Origin: Proteobacteria bacterium 005FR1
GTDB taxonomy: Bacteria > Pseudomonadota > Gammaproteobacteria > Pseudomonadales > Cellvibrionaceae
Assembly: GCA_026192395.1 (NCBI GenBank)
Contig: WACF01000001.1
Span: 2,726,309 to 2,790,308 of the forward strand
Length of the DNA stretch: 64,000 nt
Direction: 5' to 3'
In this document: positions 57,029 to 64,000 of the stretch, one piece after another
Layout: each line of letters begins with the position of its first letter
Position numbering within the stretch: position 1 is the first letter of the stretch
Program-made: the position numbers and the translations under genes
Notes under the pieces: model-generated
Databases searched by the model: none
Seen by the model: only the letters and a program-made list of their open reading frames with translations
What the model was told of the DNA's origin: nothing

Positions 57029-57744
57029 CGCCCGTTGTCTCCGTATTGCTAAATAAAAACTGATGTACTGATGTCAGCAGAGAGCCCGAGGCATCTACTT
57101 CTATCGTTACTTTTTTTGCTGTTCTGGCTTTCGCTTGCTTTCACTCGTTGGCGAGAGCGCTTGGCCGCGAACCGTCCCCGCCCGCATTCTGCACATGCGG
57201 AGACAACACCCCGCCTGTCTGCGGAAGTGCAAAAAACGTCCATTACCCGTCGAAGTTTCTTGCTGTGGGGCCACCCGGAAGGGAGGAGCGGTCTGCAAAG
57301 CGCGCATAGAGGGCCATACAACCCTATGCAAGTCAAGGTCTTGGAAGGCTCTGCACCGCGTTAAAGCCTCTTTGCTTGATCTGGCGCATGCCGGATCTCG
57401 TCGGGGCTGGGGCTGGAGTCTCCACTAACTACCGTGACATTGATCCAAGTCGACTCGGGCGCACATTTTACAGAGTTCGAAAAAAATTTCAGCAGTTCAG
57501 AGGGGAGGAAATAGTAGAAATAACCAACTCTTATGAGTGAAGGCTTCCCGGTCGGTCGCCTGATCCGGACAGTTCGCCTCTGGTCGGCGGAGTCTCACTT
57601 CTGAGTGAGCTCACCCGAGTGGCACTTGTTTTTGCAGAGCTTTAGTTTACTTTTAATGAGAAGCGGCTGGGAAACCAGCCAAAAGCACGAGAAATGGTTC
57701 ATTTTACTAGAATTCCCCCTGACTAACGGTCAAGAAAGAGCTTT
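57029..57744. other. Long intergenic region upstream of coxB and a divergent gene
   Basis: 716 bp. It carries the promoters of the divergent coxB and the plus-strand gene at 57745. Small dyads are visible: CTCACT-N4-AGTGAG near 57593-57608 and GGCTGG-GAAA-CCAGCC near 57666-57681. A plus-strand frame opens at 57071 with a hydrophobic start (LLLSLLFLLFWLSLAF), but it is low in coding character later. A TGGCAC...TTTGCA near 57617-57633 resembles sigma54 but with spacing one base too long. I see no gene I can support. Confidence 0.35.
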
Positions 57745-58434
57745 GTGAGAACGAACAGGATCAGAGAGATCATCCGGCACATCCGGGCGGAAAGCGGGCA
57801 GCTGGCCCGACTGCGCAATCTGGTGAGAGAGAGTATTCCCCGTTTGCATGGAGCCATTCAGCTACCCGCCCGGAATGGAGAGGCGGTATTGGCTGATTTT
57901 ATTTTTCGCTACATAGAGCACGTACCCAACTTCATCGACGCGCTGCGGGGCCTCACTCGGGAAGCGGGGATCTATGATTACGCGTCGATTTTTCTCCTCC
58001 AGGCCGAGGATTTCTTTCTGCATCCACCAGCCATGGTGGCAAGCCGACCCGGGGTGGATTCGCTGCTCCATGAGGCCTATCTGGCCCACCGACTCATAGA
58101 AGAAGTGAACGATAGGGTTGTGGCGCGCTGCGGTATTCCGCTGGCGCCCATGGATATGACGCGAGCGAATCTTGTGGTGCACCAGCTGATCGGAGAGCCC
58201 TTTGCCAACGATCTCGATTTCGTGGTGCTTTACAGCACCGAATCGCACATCAACAAAGAAGCCCTGATGGAAAATGAGGCCTTTCACCGCTTTGTCCACG
58301 AACGCAAAGCGCGCGGCTGGCAGACGGAGCTGAACCGCTGGCCCTGCCTGGCCGAAGACCTGTCTATCAGCCTGCTATTCCGTGCGGATATGGCACTGTT
58401 GCTGGAAGAAGCGCAGCCTTCGGCGATCCACTGA
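57745..58434 (+). CDS. Conserved protein of unknown function next to the cox cluster
   Basis: 229 aa from GTG 57745. Soluble, mostly helical: IIRHIRAESGQLARLRNLVR, FIFRYIEHVPNFIDALRGL, DYASIFLLQAEDFFLHPP and RLIEEVNDRVVARCGIPLAP, then LVVHQLIGEPFANDLDFVVLYS. No catalytic motif is obvious. Proteins like this sit beside coxB in other gammaproteobacteria as I recall, but I cannot name a function. Confidence 0.8.
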   Translation: MRTNRIREIIRHIRAESGQLARLRNLVRESIPRLHGAIQLPARNGEAVLADFIFRYIEHVPNFIDALRGLTREAGIYDYASIFLLQAEDFFLHPPAMVASRPGVDSLLHEAYLAHRLIEEVNDRVVARCGIPLAPMDMTRANLVVHQLIGEPFANDLDFVVLYSTESHINKEALMENEAFHRFVHERKARGWQTELNRWPCLAEDLSISLLFRADMALLLEEAQPSAIH

Positions 58435-58444
58435 TCTCCCGGCC

Positions 58445-58705
58445 TTATTTCTTCTTGCTCGGGTCCAGGATTCTTACCACCTGGAGATTGGGATCAGGAG
58501 CAGCCGGCTCGGCGGGACGGTGAACCCGTGTTGTCAGCTCCTGCTCCGCGGGCGTGAAGTTGGCCCGATCCACGAAGTCACAGCTCACGCATGCCCGGTG
58601 ATCGACCCCCTCCTCCCGATAAACCACGATCGTGTCCATTTCCTTGCAGCGGGGACAGACCGCGCCGGCGATAAAACGCCGTTTGCTCTTGCCCGACTCA
58701 TTCAT
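58445..58705 (-). CDS. yheV: YheV-family zinc-ribbon protein
   Basis: 86 aa from ATG 58705. Two Cys pairs, AVCPRCKEMDTI and RACVSCDFVDRA, form a zinc ribbon. The remainder is Pro/Glu-rich and basic at the end. It overlaps the prlC stop by 8 bp, as in Pseudomonas and E. coli relatives where yheV follows prlC. Function unknown; a nucleic-acid or protein-binding adaptor is only a guess. Confidence 0.88.
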   Translation of the reverse strand: MNESGKSKRRFIAGAVCPRCKEMDTIVVYREEGVDHRACVSCDFVDRANFTPAEQELTTRVHRPAEPAAPDPNLQVVRILDPSKKK

Positions 58706-60803
58706 AGGCCTGTTCTCCGTGCTCTTCAACACCCGAGTGCCGCAATAGTGCGTCGATTTTTGGCTCTCGCCCCCTGAATTTCACAAACAGATCCATGGCC
58801 TCCTCAGAGCCGCCTTTTTCGAGGATGTTGTGCAGAAAGTTGTCTGCCGTCTCGCGGTCGAATATTCCTTTCTCTTCAAACAGCGAAAACGCGTCGCTGG
58901 AAAGAACTTCGGCCCATTTGTAGCTGTAATAACCAGCTGCATAGCCGCCAGCAAAGATATGCGAGAAGCTGTTCTGAAATTTGTTGAAAGCTGGAGGCGT
59001 GACAACCGCTACCTGGGCTCGGACTTCGTCGAGCAAATCCTGAATGTCCCGGGGGTTTTCGGGATCGTATTCACGATGCAGGCGAAAATCGAAAATGGAA
59101 AACTCAAGTTGACGCACCATCTGCATCGCCGACTGATAATTCTTCGCCCGCAGCAATTTGTCCAGCAGCTCCTTCGGCAAGGGCTCGCCGGTCTGGTAGT
59201 GTCCGGAGATCAGCGGGATCACTTGCTCCTGCCAGCACCAGTTTTCGAGAAACTGGCTGGGCAGTTCCACTGCGTCCCACGCGACACCATTGATACCGCT
59301 CACTGCGGGACAGTCGATCTGTGTCAGCATGTGATGCAGGCCGTGACCGAATTCATGGAACAACGTTGTCACGTCTGAGTGAGTCAGCAAGGCCGGGCGC
59401 GAGCTCGTGGGTGGCGAAAAGTTGCAGGTTAGATAGGCCACAGGCAGCTGGAGTCCACCAGCCATCTTGCGACGCACCCGACATTCGTCCATCCAGGCTC
59501 CGCCGCGTTTGTTGTCGCGCGCGTAAAGGTCGAGGTAAAAGCCCGCTATCTGTTTGCCGTCACGCTCCACCCGATAGAACGTTGCGTCCTTGTGCCAGGT
59601 GACTACCTGGGAATCTTCCTTTATGTCTACCCGAAACAGCCGCTGTACAACATCGAACAAGCCGGCCACCACCTTTGGTGCCGGGAAGTAAGGGCGTAAC
59701 TCTTCTTCGGAAAGATCGAACACCGCCTGTCGACGCTTCTCGGAATAGTAAGCCACGTCCCAGGCGGCGAGATCGCGCATCCCGTATTCCTGCTCGGCAA
59801 ATTGCTTGAGCTCCGCGAATTCCCGCTCGGCGGCCGGGCGAGCGGTTGCCGCCAATTGGTTGAGGAAATTCGTTACCTCCTCTGGATCGGCTGCCATCTT
59901 GGTGGCCAGGGACCGCTCGGCGTAGTTGGCAAAGCCAAGCAATTGCGCGAGTTCATAGCGGAGTGAAAGCGTTTCTTCCATTACCGGCTGGTTGTCCCAC
60001 GCTTTGGGATCCTTGCCTTCGACCGCAACACCTTCATTGGAAGCTCGGGTGGTAAAAGCGCGATAGACCTCGGCGCGCAGATCGCGATCATCTGCGTAGG
60101 TCATGACCGCGATGTAAGCCGGTGCGTCAAGCGTGATGACGTAGCCGCTCTTGCCCCGCGATTCGGCGGCCTGCTTGGCGTTTTCCAGGGCGGAATCGGG
60201 CAGCCCCTGCAATTGCTCTTTGCCCACTTCCTTGTACCAGCTCTGAGTCGCGTCGAGCACGTTGTTGGCAAACTGTGTGGAGAGCTCGGAAAGACGCTTT
60301 TTGATTTCACCATAACGTTTCTTTTTCTCCTCGGGCAAATCAACCCCGGCCAGACGGAAGTCGCGCAAGGCGTTGGTCACGGTTTTCTTCTGTGCGCTAC
60401 TCAACTGCGCAAACTCGGGACTGGCAGCAAGGGAGTCATATGCGCGAAACAGCGCTTCATTTTGCGCCACTTCGGTGCCGTACTCGGTGAGCTTTTGCAA
60501 GGCCTGGGTATATACCTCACGCAAGGCGGGCGAATTCATTACCGCATTGAGATGACCGACCGGCGACCAGGCGCGCGAGAGTCGATCTTCCCTCGCCTCA
60601 AACACTGCCGCCACGTTGTCGTAGTTGGGCTCTCGCAAATTACTCAGTTGCACGCGCAACGCTTCCCGGTTCTCGCCGATGATCGCCTCCACCGCCGGCA
60701 CCACGTGCTCCGGTTCAATCCGGTCGAAAGGCGGCAGCGAAAACTCGTTCGATCCTTCTTCCAACAAGGGATTGCTCTGTTGCGATTGCTTTGCGTCAGT
60801 CAC
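58698..60803 (-). CDS. prlC: Oligopeptidase A
   Basis: 701 aa, M3 thermolysin-like metallopeptidase of the cytoplasm that degrades signal-peptide fragments and oligopeptides. The zinc site is VTTLFHEFGHGLHHML, with the third ligand in the SGINGVAWDAVELPSQFLENW helix. FYLDLYARDNKRGGAWMDEC and the C-terminal block FAGGYAAGYYSYKWAEVLSSDAF are family signatures. Full length. Confidence 0.96.
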   Translation of the reverse strand: MTDAKQSQQSNPLLEEGSNEFSLPPFDRIEPEHVVPAVEAIIGENREALRVQLSNLREPNYDNVAAVFEAREDRLSRAWSPVGHLNAVMNSPALREVYTQALQKLTEYGTEVAQNEALFRAYDSLAASPEFAQLSSAQKKTVTNALRDFRLAGVDLPEEKKKRYGEIKKRLSELSTQFANNVLDATQSWYKEVGKEQLQGLPDSALENAKQAAESRGKSGYVITLDAPAYIAVMTYADDRDLRAEVYRAFTTRASNEGVAVEGKDPKAWDNQPVMEETLSLRYELAQLLGFANYAERSLATKMAADPEEVTNFLNQLAATARPAAEREFAELKQFAEQEYGMRDLAAWDVAYYSEKRRQAVFDLSEEELRPYFPAPKVVAGLFDVVQRLFRVDIKEDSQVVTWHKDATFYRVERDGKQIAGFYLDLYARDNKRGGAWMDECRVRRKMAGGLQLPVAYLTCNFSPPTSSRPALLTHSDVTTLFHEFGHGLHHMLTQIDCPAVSGINGVAWDAVELPSQFLENWCWQEQVIPLISGHYQTGEPLPKELLDKLLRAKNYQSAMQMVRQLEFSIFDFRLHREYDPENPRDIQDLLDEVRAQVAVVTPPAFNKFQNSFSHIFAGGYAAGYYSYKWAEVLSSDAFSLFEEKGIFDRETADNFLHNILEKGGSEEAMDLFVKFRGREPKIDALLRHSGVEEHGEQAYE

Positions 60804-60929
60804 AGTACATCTTCCTCGTTTGTTGTCCGTGGTCGGGGCTGCGGTCCGGGTGTGCCGGGGGCGCTATGGTACACTCCCGCCCATTAAGTTGAACCCTGCA
60901 AGTTTCCTTTCTGAAAAACCGAGACAGTT

Positions 60930-61463
60930 GTGAACAATATTCGTGCCTTTGACACTCAAGAGCCCAAGCTGGACGAAGGTGTTTACGTCGACCCTGCCGC
61001 CGTGGTGATCGGCGACGTGACCATCGGTCGCGATTCTTCGATCTGGCCCTTCGCTGCCTTGCGCGGCGACGTCAATCACATCCGCATCGGAGAACGCAGC
61101 AGTATCCAGGACGGCACCGTTTGCCACGTGAGTCATAAGAGCGACGCCTTGCCGGAAGGCTGGCCGCTGATCATTGGTGACGATGTCACCGTGGGCCACA
61201 AGGTGACACTGCATGGCTGCCGGATCGGCAATCGGGTGTTAGTGGGGATCGGGTCCATCGTGCTGGACGGCGCGATAGTGGAGGACGACGTGATCATCGG
61301 CGCCGGCAGTCTGGTGCCGCCGGGTAAAGTGCTGGAAAGCGGCTATCTCTATCTCGGCAGTCCCTGCAAACAGGTGCGGCCCTTGAAAGACTCGGAGCTG
61401 AAGCACCTGCCCTATTCTTCTCACCATTATGTGCGATTGAAAGACCGCTATCTTCAGCGCTAA
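60930..61463 (+). CDS. Gamma-carbonic-anhydrase-like hexapeptide-repeat protein (YrdA type)
   Basis: 177 aa from GTG 60930. Left-handed beta-helix with repeated hexapeptides, for example IGDVTIGRDSSIWPFAALRG, DVNHIRIGERSSIQDGTVCH and IGDDVTVGHKVTLHGCRIGN. The three zinc His of the family appear in CHVSH and GHKVTLHGC. Such proteins bind zinc, but activity as a carbonic anhydrase is variable. Divergent from prlC. Confidence 0.9.
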   Translation: MNNIRAFDTQEPKLDEGVYVDPAAVVIGDVTIGRDSSIWPFAALRGDVNHIRIGERSSIQDGTVCHVSHKSDALPEGWPLIIGDDVTVGHKVTLHGCRIGNRVLVGIGSIVLDGAIVEDDVIIGAGSLVPPGKVLESGYLYLGSPCKQVRPLKDSELKHLPYSSHHYVRLKDRYLQR

Positions 61464-61473
61464 GCGCCTCAAC

Positions 61474-62298
61474 TCAGGACTTGCGCAATGCCTCGATGAC
61501 CGGCGCGGTTTCAGGCGACACGCCGCGCCACAACCGGAAGGATTCCGCCGCCTGCTCCACCAGCATCCCCAGGCCGTCGGCGCGGGCCTTCACCCCCTGA
61601 GCCTCGGCCCAGCGCAGAAAGGCTGTGGGCTCCCGCCCGTAGGCCATGTCGTAGCAAGCGGTCTCCGAAATCAGCTGAGCCGCTGTAATCGGTGGCGCTT
61701 CGCCCTGCAGGCTCATGGAGGTGCCGTTGATAATCAGATGAAAGCCTTGCTCCGGCAGGGCGTCAAAGCCGGACCCCGTGACCGCCCCCCGCTGAGAGAA
61801 TGCCTTGGCGAGTAGCTGAGCTTTTTCCGCAGTGCGGTTGGCAATCCAGATGCCCTCGGGCTGCTCTGCCAGCAAGGGTCCCAGCACGCCGCGCACCGCG
61901 CCGCCCGCACCAAGGATAAGGATCCGCCGATCTTTCAGGGCCCAGCGCTGATTGTCGAGAAGATCCCGTACCAGTCCGCAGCCATCGGTGTTGTCGCCGA
62001 GAATGCTGCCGTCTTCTTCCAGTTTCAGGGTATTGACTGCCCCGGCTGACTGCGCCCGATCAGTCAGGCGATCGGCAAAACGAAAAGCGAGCTCCTTCAA
62101 AGGGAGGGTGATGTTCAGACCGCTGCCGCCCAGCTCAAAGAACTCCCGGCAGGCCTGCTGGAATTCTTCGGGCTTCACTTCCTGCCGCGTGTAGATGAGA
62201 TCCTGCCCGGTCTGCTCCGCGAACATGCGGTGAATATCGGGCGAGCGGGAGTGAGTGATGGGGCTGCCGAATACGGCATAGACATGAGGCTCGAACAT
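61474..62298 (-). CDS. aroE: Shikimate dehydrogenase
   Basis: 274 aa. NADP-dependent reduction of 3-dehydroshikimate to shikimate. Substrate site YAVFGSPITHSRSPDIH and NITLPLKELAF (Lys is catalytic), GAVNTLKLEEDGSILGDNTD, the NADP-binding RRILILGAGGAVRGVLGPLL with IANRTAEKAQ, and YDMAYGREPTAFL. Normal length and order. Followed upstream by hemF as in Pseudomonas. Confidence 0.96.
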   Translation of the reverse strand: MFEPHVYAVFGSPITHSRSPDIHRMFAEQTGQDLIYTRQEVKPEEFQQACREFFELGGSGLNITLPLKELAFRFADRLTDRAQSAGAVNTLKLEEDGSILGDNTDGCGLVRDLLDNQRWALKDRRILILGAGGAVRGVLGPLLAEQPEGIWIANRTAEKAQLLAKAFSQRGAVTGSGFDALPEQGFHLIINGTSMSLQGEAPPITAAQLISETACYDMAYGREPTAFLRWAEAQGVKARADGLGMLVEQAAESFRLWRGVSPETAPVIEALRKS

Positions 62299-62352
62299 GG
62301 CGTGCTCTTGCTGGGGGCGGCAGCTGTCTATCAGCCCCGCCCGATTTGCGAT

Positions 62353-63336
<984 letters not shown>

Positions 63337-63903
63337 TCAGCCCTTGCGAAGGACGACCCCGGTCAACAGATCGCGGATTTCCGAAGGTCTTTCCGACTTG
63401 CCGATCCGCCCGGGGGCGATGGCTTCGAGCGCGGAGCCGAACTGGCGACGCACTGTGGTGGAATCCCGCGCCTCGCGCATGCCGGCACGATTTGCCGAGG
63501 TGGATACCAGCGGGCCGCCGAAGGCGCGGCATAGGCCTGCGACGACGGGGTGAGCACTTACTCTCAGTGCAACTGCCGGATGGTGGCCTCGAACCCAGGC
63601 TGGCGCACGACCCCCGTCGGGTACCAGCCAGGTGACCGGACCGGGCCAGGAGGTTTCGAGAGCCTGCCGCTGAGCCTCGGTCAGCAGGGAGAGATAGGGA
63701 GCAAACTGCTCAATGCTGGCGGCCACCAGGATCAGGCCTTTGCTCATCGGCCGCCCCTTGAGCTCCAGAATGCGCTCCACCGCCGTACGATTGGCCGGAT
63801 CACAGCCGAGGCCCCAGACCGCTTCGGTGGGATACGCGATGACCGCCCCCTCGTGGAGCTTCTGAGCGATTCGGCAAATCTGCGGGTTGTGCGCCCAGTC
63901 CAT
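63337..63903 (-). CDS. tsaC: L-threonylcarbamoyladenylate synthase (TsaC/YrdC)
   Basis: 188 aa. First enzyme for t6A tRNA modification: condenses threonine, bicarbonate and ATP. Blocks: GAVIAYPTEAVWGLGCDP, LELKGRPMSKGLILVAAS, WPGPVTWLVPDG and PLVSTSANRAGMREA. Single YrdC domain (TsaC type, without the Sua5 extension). It is the first gene before hemF on this strand. Confidence 0.95.
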   Translation of the reverse strand: MDWAHNPQICRIAQKLHEGAVIAYPTEAVWGLGCDPANRTAVERILELKGRPMSKGLILVAASIEQFAPYLSLLTEAQRQALETSWPGPVTWLVPDGGRAPAWVRGHHPAVALRVSAHPVVAGLCRAFGGPLVSTSANRAGMREARDSTTVRRQFGSALEAIAPGRIGKSERPSEIRDLLTGVVLRKG

Positions 63904-63936
63904 GCTGACCTGCGGGTGACGATGAGTGGGGCCGGC

Positions 63937-63965
63937 AAGTTAACCGAAGTCGGGGTTTGCCTCAA
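63937..63965 (-). promoter_or_regulatory. Putative sigma70 promoter of tsaC
   Basis: TTGAGG (63965-63960) and TAACTT (63942-63937), 17 bp apart on the minus strand. Start near 63930 would leave about 27 nt before the tsaC ATG. Confidence 0.5.
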
Positions 63966-64000
63966 GCGCACCGTCAAGCTCTTTGGGGCTTCGCGGCTGT

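Noticed and set aside
57071-57364. 97-aa plus-strand ORF with a hydrophobic start between coxB and the next gene
   Set aside because: The N-terminus resembles a signal sequence, but the rest is Arg/Pro/Ser-rich without structure, and no ribosome-binding site is convincing. Probably non-coding.
57617-57633. Sigma54-like TGGCAC...TTTGCA upstream of the gene at 57745
   Set aside because: The GG and GC doublets are 11 bp apart, one more than the 10 required, so it should bind poorly. No NtrC-like site is evident nearby.
63941-64000. Short minus-strand frame QPRSPKELDGALEANPDFG ending at the tsaC promoter
   Set aside because: It could be the C-terminus of an upstream gene, but only 19 codons are visible and its stop overlaps the -10 element. 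No family can be assigned.

Overview
The window is a contiguous piece of a gammaproteobacterial chromosome with high GC. It is densely coded, with no rRNA, tRNA, CRISPR array, prophage or intact insertion sequence that I can see. Several gene neighbourhoods match, from memory, those of Pseudomonas and its marine relatives: hemC-hemD-hemX beside algZ-algR and argH; lptM-lysA-dapF-DUF484-xerC followed by a SutA-like gene, glnK/amtB, ubiK and comM; engB and polA around a small-RNA locus; znuA/zur-znuC-znuB; coxB-coxA-ctaG-coxC with surf1, ctaB and sco; and yheV-prlC, aroE-hemF-tsaC. I infer an aerobic, probably marine or aquatic gammaproteobacterium of the Cellvibrionales/Halieaceae or a similar group. 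The genus cannot be fixed from this sequence.

Layout. 1-4000: tetrapyrrole genes and the AlgZ/AlgR two-component pair (minus strand). 4000-6900: argH, a thioesterase and a conserved unknown. 6900-20000: an accessory stretch with a CHRD-like secreted protein, a saccharopine-dehydrogenase-like reductase, a decayed 7TM-GGDEF gene, a hybrid histidine kinase with a transposase-like N-terminus, a fatty-acid-hydroxylase-family membrane enzyme, a PAS-GGDEF-EAL protein, a possibly frameshifted beta-rich protein, a GNAT enzyme and the remnants of a tautomerase and a LysE exporter. 20000-26800: a DUF3089 hydrolase, then the diaminopimelate/lysine and XerC operon, a SutA-like gene and a DUF523 protein. 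26800-30500: nitrogen uptake and sensing (TorF-like porin, PII, AmtB, PII) behind what reads as a sigma54/IHF/NtrC promoter. 30500-34500: comM, a cold-shock protein, RNase Z and a DUF523-DUF1722 protein. 34700-36500: a glycosyltransferase and a methyltransferase. 36600-42400: rep, cytochromes c5 and c4, two DsbA paralogs and engB. 42400-45600: two candidate small RNAs and polA. 46000-49200: zinc uptake under a Zur box. 49200-57000: the aa3-type cytochrome oxidase and its assembly genes, without ctaA. 57700-64000: conserved unknowns, prlC, a gamma-carbonic anhydrase, aroE, hemF and tsaC.

The most interesting signal is the engB-polA intergenic region. It holds two tandem minus-strand transcription units. 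Each has a sigmaE/AlgU-like promoter (GAACTT-N16-TCCTA and GAACAT-N16-TCTTA) and a hairpin followed by a long U tract. The first sits at the Spot 42/ErsA position. The second would fold into three consecutive stem-loops, each showing a GCCC(C)A loop. Other notable items are the IS3-OrfA-like helix-turn-helix fused to a hybrid kinase, the well-formed nitrogen promoter, and several gene remnants that show local decay.
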